This document shows, in pieces, positions 35,201 through 49,900 of a DNA stretch of 64,000 nucleotides. How positions within the stretch are numbered: position 1 is the first letter of the stretch; each line of letters starts with the position of its first letter. Made by a program: the position numbers and the translations under genes. The notes beneath the pieces are model-generated. The model had not been told where the DNA came from, did not search any database, and was given only the letters and a program-made list of their open reading frames with translations. Where the stretch lies: assembly GCF_964340395.1 (NCBI RefSeq), contig NC_135557.1, positions 5,913,716 through 5,977,715 of the forward strand. Direction: 5' to 3'. The stretch is from Glandiceps talaboti (lineage: Eukaryota > Hemichordata > Enteropneusta > Spengelidae).

Positions 35201-37926
35201 CACAGGACTACTACAGTAGTAATATGACTGGTAAATTAGTAACCCTACCCTTGTCATAAAAACATGACTACTACAGTAGTAATATCACTGGTAAATTAGT
35301 AACCCTACCCTAGTCATAAACACAGGACTACGACAGTAGTGATATCACTGGTAAATTAGTAATCCTACCCTAGTTATAAATACAGGACTACTACAGTAGT
35401 GATATCACTGGTAAATTAGTAATCCTTCCCTGGTGATAAATACAGGTCTACTATAGTAGTGATATCACTGGTAAATTAGTAACCCTACCCTAGTCATAAA
35501 CACAGGACTACTACATTAGTGATATCACTGGTAAATTAGTAATCCTACCCTAGTTATAAATACAGGACTACAACAGTAGTGATATCACTGGTAAATTAGT
35601 AACCCTACCCTAGTCATAAACACAGGACTACGACAGTAGTGATATCACTGGTAAATTAGTAACCCTACCCTAGTCATAAACACAGGACTACGACAGTAGT
35701 GATATCACTGGTAAATTAGTAACCCTACCCTAGTCATAAAAACAGGACTACTACAGTAGTAATATCACTGGTAAATTAGTAACCCTACCATTGTCATAAA
35801 AACAGGACTACTACAGTAGTAATATCACTGGTAAATTAGTAACCCTACCCTTGTCATAAACACAGGACTACTACAGTAGTAATATCACTGGTAAATTACT
35901 AACCCTACCCTAGTCATAAATACAGGACTACTACAGTAGTAATATGACTGGTAAATTAGTAACCCTACCCTTGTCATAAACACAGGACTACTATAGTAGT
36001 GATATCACTGGTAAATTAGTAACCCTACCCTAGTCATAAATACAGGACTACTACAGTAGTGATATCACTGGTAAATTAGTAACCCTACCCTAGTCATAAA
36101 CACAGGACTACGACAGTAGTGATATCACTGGTAAATTAGTAACCCTACCCTAGTCATAAACACAGGACTACTACAGTAGTAATATGACTGGTAAATTAGT
36201 AACCATACCCTTGTCATAAACACAGGACTACTACAGTACTAATATCACTGGTAAATTAGTAACCCTACCCTTGTCATAAACACAGGACTACTACAGTAGT
36301 AATATCACTGGTAAATTAGTAACCCTACCCTAGTAATAAATACAGGACTACTATAGTAGTGATATCACTGGTAAATTACTAACCCTACCCTAGTCATAAA
36401 TACAGGACTACTACAGTAGTGATATCACTGGTAAATTAGTAATCCTACCCTAGTCATAAATACAGGACTACTACAGTAGTAATATCACTGGTAAATTAGT
36501 AACCCTACCCTTGTCATAAATACAGGACTACTACAGTAGTGATATCACTGGTAAATTAGTAACCCTACCCTAGTCATAAATACAGGACTACTACAGTAGT
36601 GATATCACTGGTAGATTAGTAATCCTACCCTAGTCATAAATACAGGACTACTACAGTAGTAATATCACTGGTAAATTAGTAACCCTACCCTAGTCATACA
36701 TACAGGACTACTACAGTAGTGATATCACTGGTAAATTAGTAACCCTACCCTAGTCATACATACAGGACTACTACAGTAGTGATATCACTGGTAAATTAGT
36801 AACCCTACCCTGGTGATAAATACGGGACTACTACAGTAGTGATATCACTGGTAAATTAGTAACCCTACCCTAGTCATAAACACAGGACTACTACAGTAGT
36901 GATATCACTAGTAAATTAGTAACCCTACCCTAGTCATAAACACAGGACTACGACAGTAGTGATATCACTGGTAAATTAGTAACCCTACCCTAGTCATAAA
37001 AACAGGACTACTACAGTAGTAATATCACTGATAAATTAGTAACCCTACCATTGTCATAAAAACAGGACTACTACAGTAGTAATATCACTGGTAAATTAGT
37101 AACCCTACCCTTGTCATAAACACAGGACTACTACAGTAGTAATATCACTGGTAAATTACTAACCCTACCCTAGTCATAAATACAGGACTACTACAGTAGT
37201 GATATCACTGGTAAATTAGTAATCCTACCCTAGTCATAAATACAGGACTACTACAGTAGTAATATCACTGGTAAATTAGTAACCCTACCCTTGTCATAAA
37301 TACAGGACTACTACAGTAGTGATATCACTGGTAAATTAGTAACCCTACCCTAGTCATAAACACAGGACTACGACAGTAGTGATATCACTGGTAAATTAGT
37401 AACCCTACCCTAGTCATAAACACAGGACTACTACAGTAGTAATATGACTGGTAAATTAGTAACCCTACCCTTGTCATAAAAACAGGACTACTACAGTAGT
37501 AATATCACTGGTAAATTAGTAACCCTACCCTTGTCATAAACACAGGACTACTACAGTAGTAATATCACTGGTAAATTAGTAACCCTACCCTAGTAATAAA
37601 TACAGGACTACTATAGTAGTGATATCACTGGTAAATTAGTAACCCTACCCTAGTCATAAATACAGGACTACTACAGTAGTGATATCACTGGTAAATTAGT
37701 AACCCTACCCTAGTCATAAACACAGGACTACTACAGTTACGGTAGTGATATCACTAGTAAATTAGTAACCCTACCCTAGTCATAAACACAGGACTACTAC
37801 AGTAGTGATATCACTGGTAAATTAGTAATCCTACCCTAGTTATAAATACAGGACTACTACAGTAGTGATATCACTGGTAAATTAGTAATCCTACCCTGGT
37901 GATAAATACGGGACTACTATAGTAGT
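31075..37926. repeat. Higher-order tandem duplication, 3426 bp (57 monomers + 6)
   Basis: 31075-34500 and 34501-37926 match in every variant I checked, including rare ones: 'accattgtca' 32341/35767, 'tactaatatc' 32809/36235, 'actgataaat' 33601/37027, and the 6-bp 'ttacgg' insertion near 34310/37736, which makes the offset 3426 instead of 3420. The copies look almost identical, so this is a young event. Confidence 0.85.
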
Positions 37927-40900
37927 GATATCACTGGTAAATTAGTAATCCTACCCTAGTTATAAATACAGGACTACTATAGTAGTGATATCACTGGTAA
38001 ATTAGTAATCCTTCCCTGGTGATAAATACAGGTCTACTATAGTAGTGATATCACTGGTAAATTAGTAACCCTACCCTAGTCATAAACACAGGACTACTAC
38101 ATTAGTGATATCACTGGTAAATTAGTAATCCTACCCTAGTTATAAATACAGGACTACAACAGTAGTGATATCACTGGTAAATTAGTAACCCTACCCTAGT
38201 CATAAACACAGGACTACGACAGTAGTGATATCACTGGTAAATTAGTAACCCTACCCTAGTCATAAACACAGGACTACGACAGTAGTGATATCACTGGTAA
38301 ATTAGTAACCCTACCCTAGTCATAAAAACAGGACTACTACAGTAGTAATATCACTGGTAAATTAGTAACCCTACCATTGTCATAAAAACAGGACTACAAC
38401 AGTAGTAATATCACTGGTAAATTAGTAACCCTACCCTTGTCATAAACACAGGACTACTACAGTAGTAATATCACTGGTAAATTACTAACCCTACCCTAGT
38501 CATAAATACAGGACTACTACAGTAGTGATATCACTGGTAAATTAGTAATCCTACCCTAGTCATAAATACAGGACTACTACAGTAGTAATATCACTGGTAA
38601 ATTAGTAACCCTACCCTTGTCATAAATACAGGACTACTACAGTAGTGATATCACTGGTAAATTAGTAACCCTACCCTAGTCATAAATACAGGACTACTAC
38701 AGTAGTGATATCACTGGTAGATTAGTAATCCTACCCTAGTCATAAATACAGGACTACTACAGTAGTAATATCACTGGTAAATTAGTAACCCTACCCTAGT
38801 CATACATACAGGACTACTACAGTAGTGATATCACTGGTAAATTAGTAATCCTACCCTAGTCATAAACACAGGACTACGACAGTAGTGATATCACTGGTAA
38901 ATTAGTAACCCTACCCTAGTCATACATACAGGACTACTACAGTAGTGATATCACTGGTAAATTAGTAACCCTACCCTGGTGATAAATACAGGACTACTAC
39001 AGTAGTGATATCACTGGTAAATTAGTAACCCTACCCTAGTCAAAAACACAGGACTACTACAGTAGTGATATCACTGGTAAATTAGTAACCCTACCCTAGT
39101 CATAAACACAGGACTACTACAGTAGTGATATCACTAGTAAATTAGTAACCCTACCCTAGTCATAAACACAGGACTACTACAGTAGTGATATCACTGGTAA
39201 ATTAGTAATCCTACCCTAGTTATAAATACAGGACTACTACAGTAGTGATATCACTGGTAAATTAGTAATCCTACCCTGGTGATAAATACGGGACTACTAT
39301 AGTAGTGATATCACTGGTAAATTAGTAATCCTACCCTAGTTATAAATACAGGACTACTATAGTAGTGATATCACTGGTAAATTAGTAATCCTTCCCTGGT
39401 GATAAATACAGGTCTGCTATAGTAGTGATATCACTGGTAAATTAGTAACCCTACCCTAGTCATAAACACAGGACTACTACATGTACATTAGTGATATCAC
39501 TGGTAAATTAGTAATCCTACCCTAGTTATAAATACAGGACTACAACAGTAGTGATATCACTGGTAAATTAGTAACCCTACCCTAGTCATAAACACAGGAC
39601 TATGACAGTAGTGATATCACTGGTAAATTAGTAACCCTACCCTAGTCATAAACACAGGACTACGACAGTAGTGATATCACTGGTAAATTAGTAACCCTAC
39701 CCTAGTCATAAAAACAGGACTACTACAGTAGTAATATCACTGGTAAATTAGTAACCCTACCATTGTCATAAAAACAGGACTACTACAGTAGTAATATCAC
39801 TGGTAAATTAGTAACCCTACCCTTGTCATAAACACAGGACTACTACAGTAGTAATATCACTGGTAAATTACTAACCCTACCCTAGTCATAAATACAGGAC
39901 TACTACAGTAGTGATATCACTGGTAAATTAGTAATCCTACCCTAGTCATAAATACAGGACTACTACAGTAGTAATATCACTGGTAAATTAGTAACCCTAC
40001 CCTTGTCATAAATACAGGACTACTACATGTACAGTAGTGATATCACTGGTAAATTAGTAACCCTACCCTAGTCATAAATACAGGACTACTACAGTAGTGA
40101 TATCACTGGTAGATTAGTAATCCTACCCTAGTCATAAATACAGGACTACTACAGTAGTAATATCACTGGTAAATTAGTAACCCTACCCTAGTCATACATA
40201 CAGGACTACTACAGTAGTGATATCACTGGTAAATTAGTAATCCTACCCTAGTCATAAACACAGGACTACGACAGTAGTGATATCACTGGTAAATTAGTAA
40301 CCCTACCCTAGTCATACATACAGGACTACTACAGTAGTGATATCACTGGTAAATTAGTAACCCTACCCTGGTGATAAATACAGGACTACTACAGTAGTGA
40401 TATCACTGGTAAATTAGTAACCCTACCCTAGTCAAAAACACAGGACTACTACAGTAGTGATATCACTGGTAAATTAGTAACCCTACCCTAGTCATAAACA
40501 CAGGACTACTACAGTAGTGATATCACTGGTAAATTAGTAATCCTACCCTAGTTATAAATACAGGACTACTACAGTAGTGATATCACTGGTAAATTAGTAA
40601 CCCTACCCTAGTTATAAATACAGGACTACTATAGTAGTGATATCACTGGTAAATTAGTAACCCTACCCTAGTTATAAATACAGGACTACTATAGTAGTGA
40701 TATCACTGGTAAATTAGTAATCCTACCCTAGTTATAAATACAGGACTACTACAGTAGTGATATCACTGGTAAATTAGTAATCCTACCCTAGTTATAAATA
40801 CAGGACTACTACAGTAGTGATATCACTGGTAAATTAGTAATCCTACCCTAGTCATAAATACAGGACTACTACAGTAGTAATATCACTGGTAAATTAGTAA

Positions 40901-43900
40901 CCCTATCCTTGTCATAAATACAGGACTACTACAGTAGTGATATCACTGGTAAATTAGTAACCCTACCCTAGTCATAAATACAGGACTACTACAGTAGTAA
41001 TATCACTGGTAAATTAGTAACCCTACCCTAGTCATAAATACAGGACTACTGCAGTAGTGATATCACTGGTAGATTAGTACTCCTACCCTAGTCATAAATA
41101 CAGGACTACTACAGTAGTAATATCACTGGTAAATTAGTAACCCTACCCTAGTCATACATACAGGACTACTACAGTAGTGATATCACTGGTAAATTAGTAA
41201 CCCTACCCTAGTCATACATACAGGACTACTACAGTAGTGATATCACTGGTAAATTAGTAACCCTACCCTGGTGATAAATACAGGACTACTACAGTAGTGA
41301 TATCACTGGTAAATTAGTAACCCTACCCTAGTCATAAACACAGGACTACTACAGTAGTGATATCATTGGTAAATTAGTAACCCTACCCTAGTCATAAACA
41401 CAGGACTACTATAGTAGTGATATCACTGGTAAATTAGTAATCCTACCCTGGTGATAAATACGGGACTACTATAGTAGTGATATCACTGGTAAATTAGTAA
41501 TCCTACCCTAGTTATAAATACAGGACTACTATAGTAGTGATATCACTGGTAAATTAGTAATCCTACCCTGGTGATAAATACAGGTCTACTATAGTAGTGA
41601 TATCACTGGTAAATTAGTAACCCTACCCTAGTCATAAACACAGGACTACTACAGTAGTGATATCACTGGTAGATTAGTAATCCTACCCTAGTCATAAATA
41701 CAGGACTACTACAGTAGTAATATCACTGGTAAATTAGTAACCCTACCCTAGTCATACATACAGGACTACTACAGTAGTGATATCACTGGTAAATTAGTAA
41801 TCCTACCCTAGTCATAAACACAGGACTACGACAGTAGTGATATCACTGGTAAATTAGTAACCCTACCCTAGTCATACATACAGGACTACTACAGTAGTGA
41901 TATCACTGGTAAATTAGTAACCCTACCCTGGTGATAAATACAGGACTACTACAGTAGTGATATCACTGGTAAATTAGTAACCCTACCCTAGTCAAAAACA
42001 CAGGACTACTACAGTAGTGATATCACTGGTAAATTAGTAACCCTACCCTAGTCATAAACACAGGACTACTACAGTAGTGATATCACTGGTAAATTAGTAA
42101 TCCTACCCTAGTTATAAATACAGGACTACTACAGTAGTGATATCACTGGTAAATTAGTAACCCTACCCTAGTTATAAATACAGGACTACTATAGTAGTGA
42201 TATCACTGGTAAATTAGTAACCCTACCCTAGTTATAAATACAGGACTACTATAGTAGTGATATCACTGGTAAATTAGTAATCCTACCCTAGTTATAAATA
42301 CAGGACTACTACAGTAGTGATATCACTGGTAAATTAGTAATCCTACCCTAGTCATAAATACAGGACTACTACAGTAGTAATATCACTGGTAAATTAGTAA
42401 CCCTATCCTTGTCATAAATACAGGACTACTACAGTAGTGATATCACTGGTAAATTAGTAACCCTACCCTAGTCATAAATACAGGACTACTACAGTAGTAA
42501 TATCACTGGTAAATTAGTAACCCTACCCTAGTCATAAATACAGGACTACTGCAGTAGTGATATCACTGGTAGATTAGTACTCCTACCCTAGTCATAAATA
42601 CAGGACTACTACAGTAGTAATATCACTGGTAAATTAGTAACCCTACCCTAGTCATACATACAGGACTACTACAGTAGTGATATCACTGGTAAATTAGTAA
42701 CCCTACCCTAGTCATACATACAGGACTACTACAGTAGTGATATCACTGGTAAATTAGTAACCCTACCCTGGTGATAAATACAGGACTACTACAGTAGTGA
42801 TATCACTGGTAAATTAGTAACCCTACCCTAGTCATAAACACAGGACTACTACAGTAGTGATATCATTGGTAAATTAGTAACCCTACCCTAGTCATAAACA
42901 CAGGACTACTACAGTAGTGATATCACTGGTAAATTAGTAATCCTACCCTGGTGATAAATACGGGACTACTATAGTAGTGATATCACTGGTAAATTAGTAA
43001 TCCTACCCTAGTTATAAATACAGGACTACTATAGTAGTGATATCACTGGTAAATTAGTAATCCTACCCTGGTGATAAATACAGGTCTACTATAGTAGTGA
43101 TATCACTGGTAAATTAGTAACCCTACCCTAGTCATAAACACAGGACTACTACATTAGTGATATCACTGGTAAATTAGTAATCCTACCCTAGTTATAAATA
43201 CAGGACTACTACAGTAGTGATATCACTGGTAAATTAGTAACCCTACCCTAGTCATAAACACAGGACTACGACAGTAGTGATATCACTGGTAAATTAGTAA
43301 CCCTACCCTAGTCATAAACACAGGACTACTACAGTAGTGATATCACTGGTAAATTAGTAACCCTACCCTAGTCATACATACAGGACTACTACAGTAGTGA
43401 TATCACTGGTAAATTAGTAACCCTACCCTGGTGATAAATACAGGACTACTACAGTAGTGATATCACTGGTAAATTAGTAACCCTACCCTAGTCAAAAACA
43501 CAGGACTACTACAGTAGTAATATCACTGGTAAATTAGTAACCCTACCCTAGTCATAAACACAGGACTACTACAGTAGTGATATCACTGGTAAATTAGTAA
43601 TCCTACCCTAGTTATAAATACAGGACTACTACAGTAGTGATATCACTGGTAAATTAGTAACCCTACCCTAGTTATAAATACAGGACTACTATAGTAGTGA
43701 TATCACTGGTAAATTAGTAACCCTACCCTAGTTATAAATACAGGACTACTATAGTAGTGATATCACTGGTAAATTAGTAATCCTACCCTAGGTATAAATA
43801 CAGGACTACTACAGTAGTGATATCACTGGTAAATTAGTAATCCTACCCTAGTTATAAATACAGGACTACTACAGTAGTGATATCACTGGTAAATTAGTAA

Positions 43901-46900
43901 TCCTACCCTAGTCATAAATACAGGACTACTACAGTAGTAATATCACTGGTAAATTAGTAACCCTATCCTTGTCATAAATACAGGACTACTACAGTAGTGA
44001 TATCACTGGTAAATTAGTAACCCTACCCTAGTCATAAATACAGGACTACTACAGTAGTAATATCACTGGTAAATTAGTAACCCTACCCTAGTCATAAATA
44101 CAGGACTACTGCAGTAGTGATATCACTGGTAGATTAGTACTCCTACCCTAGTCATAAATACAGGACTACTACAGTAGTAATATCACTGGTAAATTAGTAA
44201 CCCTACCCTAGTCATACATACAGGACTACTACAGTAGTGATATCACTGGTAAATTAGTAACCCTACCCTAGTCATACATACAGGACTACTACAGTAGTGA
44301 TATCACTGGTAAATTAGTAACCCTACCCTGGTGATAAATACAGGACTACTACAGTAGTGATATCACTGGTAAATTAGTAACCCTACCCTAGTCATAAACA
44401 CAGGACTACTACAGTAGTGATATCATTGGTAAATTAGTAACCCTACCCTAGTCATAAACACAGGACTACTACAGTAGTGATATCACTGGTAAATTAGTAA
44501 TCCTACCCTGGTGATAAATACGGGACTACTATAGTAGTGATATCACTGGTAAATTAGTAATCCTACCCTAGTTATAAATACAGGACTACTATAGTAGTGA
44601 TATCACTGGTAAATTAGTAATCCTACCCTGGTGATAAATACAGGTCTACTATAGTAGTGATATCACTGGTAAATTAGTAACCCTACCCTAGTCATAAACA
44701 CAGGACTACTACATTAGTGATATCACTGGTAAATTAGTAATCCTACCCTAGTTATAAATACAGGACTACTACAGTAGTGATATCACTGGTAAATTAGTAA
44801 CCCTACCCTGGTGATAAATACAGGACTACTACAGTAGTGATATCACTGGTAAATTAGTAACCCTACCCTAGTCAAAAACACAGGACTACTACAGTAGTGA
44901 TATCACTGGTAAATTAGTAACCCTACCCTAGTCATAAACACAGGACTACTACAGTAGTGATATCACTAGTAAATTAGTAACCCTACCCTAGTCATAAACA
45001 CAGGACTACTACAGTAGTGATATCACTGGTAAATTAGTAATCCTACCCTAGTTATAAATACAGGACTACTACAGTAGTGATATCACTGGTAAATTAGTAA
45101 TCCTACCCTGGTGATAAATACGGGACTACTATAGTAGTGATATCACTGGTAAATTAGTAATCCTACCCTAGTTATAAATACAGGACTACTATAGTAGTGA
45201 TATCACTGGTAAATTAGTAATCCTTCCCTGGTGATAAATACAGGTCTGCTATAGTAGTGATATCACTGGTAAATTAGTAACCCTACCCTAGTCATAAACA
45301 CAGGACTACTACATGTACATTAGTGATATCACTGGTAAATTAGTAATCCTACCCTAGTTATAAATACAGGACTACAACAGTAGTGATATCACTGGTAAAT
45401 TAGTAACCCTACCCTAGTCATAAACACAGGACTATGACAGTAGTGATATCACTGGTAAATTAGTAACCCTACCCTAGTCATAAACACAGGACTACGACAG
45501 TAGTGATATCACTGGTAAATTAGTAACCCTACCCTAGTCATATAAACAGGACTACTACAGTAGTAATATCACTGGTAAATTAGTAACCCTACCATTGTCA
45601 TAAAAACAGGACTACTACAGTAGTAATATCACTGGTAAATTAGTAACCCTACCCTTGTCATAAACACAGGACTACTACAGTAGTAATATCACTGGTAAAT
45701 TACTAACCCTACCCTAGTCATAAATACAGGACTACTACAGTAGTGATATCACTGGTAAATTAGTAATCCTACCCTAGTCATAAATACAGGACTACTACAG
45801 TAGTAATATCACTGGTAAATTAGTAACCCTACCCTTGTCATAAATACAGGACTACTACATGTACAGTAGTGATATCACTGGTAAATTAGTAACCCTACCC
45901 TAGTCATAAATACAGGACTACTACAGTAGTGATATCACTGGTAGATTAGTAATCCTACCCTAGTCATAAATACAGGACTACTACAGTAGTAATATCACTG
46001 GTAAATTAGTAACCCTACCCTAGTCATACATACAGGACTACTACAGTAGTGATATCACTGGTAAATTAGTAATCCTACCCTAGTCATAAACACAGGACTA
46101 CGACAGTAGTGATATCACTGGTAAATTAGTAACCCTACCCTAGTCATACATACAGGACTACTACAGTAGTGATATCACTGGTAAATTAGTAACCCTACCC
46201 TGGTGATAAATACAGGACTACTACAGTAGTGATATCACTGGTAAATTAGTAACCCTACCCTAGTCAAAAACACAGGACTACTACAGTAGTGATATCACTG
46301 GTAAATTAGTAACCCTACCCTAGTCATAAACACAGGACTACTACAGTAGTGATATCACTGGTAAATTAGTAATCCTACCCTAGTTATAAATACAGGACTA
46401 CTACAGTAGTGATATCACTGGTAAATTAGTAACCCTACCCTAGTTATAAATACAGGACTACTATAGTAGTGATATCACTGGTAAATTAGTAACCCTACCC
46501 TAGTTATAAATACAGGACTACTATAGTAGTGATATCACTGGTAAATTAGTAATCCTACCCTAGTTATAAATACAGGACTACTACAGTAGTGATATCACTG
46601 GTAAATTAGTAATCCTACCCTAGTTATAAATACAGGACTACTACAGTAGTGATATCACTGGTAAATTAGTAATCCTACCCTAGTCATAAATACAGGACTA
46701 CTACAGTAGTAATATCACTGGTAAATTAGTAACCCTATCCTTGTCATAAATACAGGACTACTACAGTAGTGATATCACTGGTAAATTAGTAACCCTACCC
46801 TAGTCATAAATACAGGACTACTACAGTAGTAATATCACTGGTAAATTAGTAACCCTACCCTAGTCATAAATACAGGACTACTGCAGTAGTGATATCACTG

Positions 46901-49900
46901 GTAGATTAGTACTCCTACCCTAGTCATAAATACAGGACTACTACAGTAGTAATATCACTGGTAAATTAGTAACCCTACCCTAGTCATACATACAGGACTA
47001 CTACAGTAGTGATATCACTGGTAAATTAGTAACCCTACCCTAGTCATACATACAGGACTACTACAGTAGTGATATCACTGGTAAATTAGTAACCCTACCC
47101 TGGTGATAAATACAGGACTACTACAGTAGTGATATCACTGGTAAATTAGTAACCCTACCCTAGTCATAAATACAGGACTACTACAGTAGTAATATCACTG
47201 GTAAATTAGTAACCCTACCCTTGTCATAAATACAGGACTACTACATGTACAGTAGTGATATCACTGGTAAATTAGTAACCCTACCCTAGTCATAAATACA
47301 GGACTACTACAGTAGTGATATCACTGGTAGATTAGTAATCCTACCCTAGTCATAAATACAGGACTACTACAGTAGTAATATCACTGGTAAATTAGTAACC
47401 CTACCCTAGTCATACATACAGGACTACTACAGTAGTGATATCACTGGTAAATTAGTAATCCTACCCTAGTCATAAACACAGGACTACGACAGTAGTGATA
47501 TCACTGGTAAATTAGTAACCCTACCCTAGTCATACATACAGGACTACTACAGTAGTGATATCACTGGTAAATTAGTAACCCTACCCTGGTGATAAATACA
47601 GGACTACTACAGTAGTGATATCACTGGTAAATTAGTAACCCTACCCTAGTCAAAAACACAGGACTACTACAGTAGTGATATCACTGGTAAATTAGTAACC
47701 CTACCCTAGTCATAAACACAGGACTACTACAGTAGTGATATCACTGGTAAATTAGTAATCCTACCCTAGTTATAAATACAGGACTACTACAGTAGTGATA
47801 TCACTGGTAAATTAGTAACCCTACCCTAGTTATAAATACAGGACTACTATAGTAGTGATATCACTGGTAAATTAGTAACCCTACCCTAGTTATAAATACA
47901 GGACTACTATAGTAGTGATATCACTGGTAAATTAGTAATCCTACCCTAGTTATAAATACAGGACTACTACAGTAGTGATATCACTGGTAAATTAGTAATC
48001 CTACCCTAGTTATAAATACAGGACTACTACAGTAGTGATATCACTGGTAAATTAGTAATCCTACCCTAGTCATAAATACAGGACTACTACAGTAGTAATA
48101 TCACTGGTAAATTAGTAACCCTATCCTTGTCATAAATACAGGACTACTACAGTAGTGATATCACTGGTAAATTAGTAACCCTACCCTAGTCATAAATACA
48201 GGACTACTACAGTAGTAATATCACTGGTAAATTAGTAACCCTACCCTAGTCATAAATACAGGACTACTGCAGTAGTGATATCACTGGTAGATTAGTACTC
48301 CTACCCTAGTCATAAATACAGGACTACTACAGTAGTAATATCACTGGTAAATTAGTAACCCTACCCTAGTCATACATACAGGACTACTACAGTAGTGATA
48401 TCACTGGTAAATTAGTAACCCTACCCTAGTCATACATACAGGACTACTACAGTAGTGATATCACTGGTAAATTAGTAACCCTACCCTGGTGATAAATACA
48501 GGACTACTACAGTAGTGATATCACTGGTAAATTAGTAACCCTACCCTAGTCATAAACACAGGACTACTACAGTAGTGATATCATTGGTAAATTAGTAACC
48601 CTACCCTAGTCATAAACACAGGACTACTACAGTAGTGATATCACTGGTAAATTAGTAATCCTACCCTGGTGATAAATACGGGACTACTATAGTAGTGATA
48701 TCACTGGTAAATTAGTAATCCTACCCTAGTTATAAATACAGGACTACTATAGTAGTGATATCACTGGTAAATTAGTAATCCTACCCTGGTGATAAATACA
48801 GGTCTACTATAGTAGTGATATCACTGGTAAATTAGTAACCCTACCCTAGTCATAAACACAGGACTACTACATTAGTGATATCACTGGTAAATTAGTAATC
48901 CTACCCTAGTTATAAATACAGGACTACTACAGTAGTGATATCACTGGTAAATTAGTAACCCTACCCTAGTCATAAACACAGGACTACGACAGTAGTGATA
49001 TCACTGGTAAATTAGTAACCCTACCCTAGTCATAAACACAGGACTACTACAGTAGTGATATCACTGGTAAATTAGTAACCCTACCCTAGTCATACATACA
49101 GGACTACTACAGTAGTGATATCACTGGTAAATTAGTAACCCTACCCTGGTGATAAATACAGGACTACTACAGTAGTGATATCACTGGTAAATTAGTAACC
49201 CTACCCTAGTCAAAAACACAGGACTACTACAGTAGTAATATCACTGGTAAATTAGTAACCCTACCCTAGTCATAAACACAGGACTACTACAGTAGTGATA
49301 TCACTGGTAAATTAGTAATCCTACCCTAGTTATAAATACAGGACTACTACAGTAGTGATATCACTGGTAAATTAGTAACCCTACCCTAGTTATAAATACA
49401 GGACTACTATAGTAGTGATATCACTGGTAAATTAGTAACCCTACCCTAGTTATAAATACAGGACTACTATAGTAGTGATATCACTGGTAAATTAGTAATC
49501 CTACCCTAGGTATAAATACAGGACTACTACAGTAGTGATATCACTGGTAAATTAGTAATCCTACCCTAGTTATAAATACAGGACTACTACAGTAGTGATA
49601 TCACTGGTAAATTAGTAATCCTACCCTAGTCATAAATACAGGACTACTACAGTAGTAATATCACTGGTAAATTAGTAACCCTATCCTTGTCATAAATACA
49701 GGACTACTACAGTAGTGATATCACTGGTAAATTAGTAACCCTACCCTAGTCATAAATACAGGACTACTACAGTAGTAATATCACTGGTAAATTAGTAACC
49801 CTACCCTAGTCATAAATACAGGACTACTGCAGTAGTGATATCACTGGTAGATTAGTACTCCTACCCTAGTCATAAATACAGGACTACTACAGTAGTAATA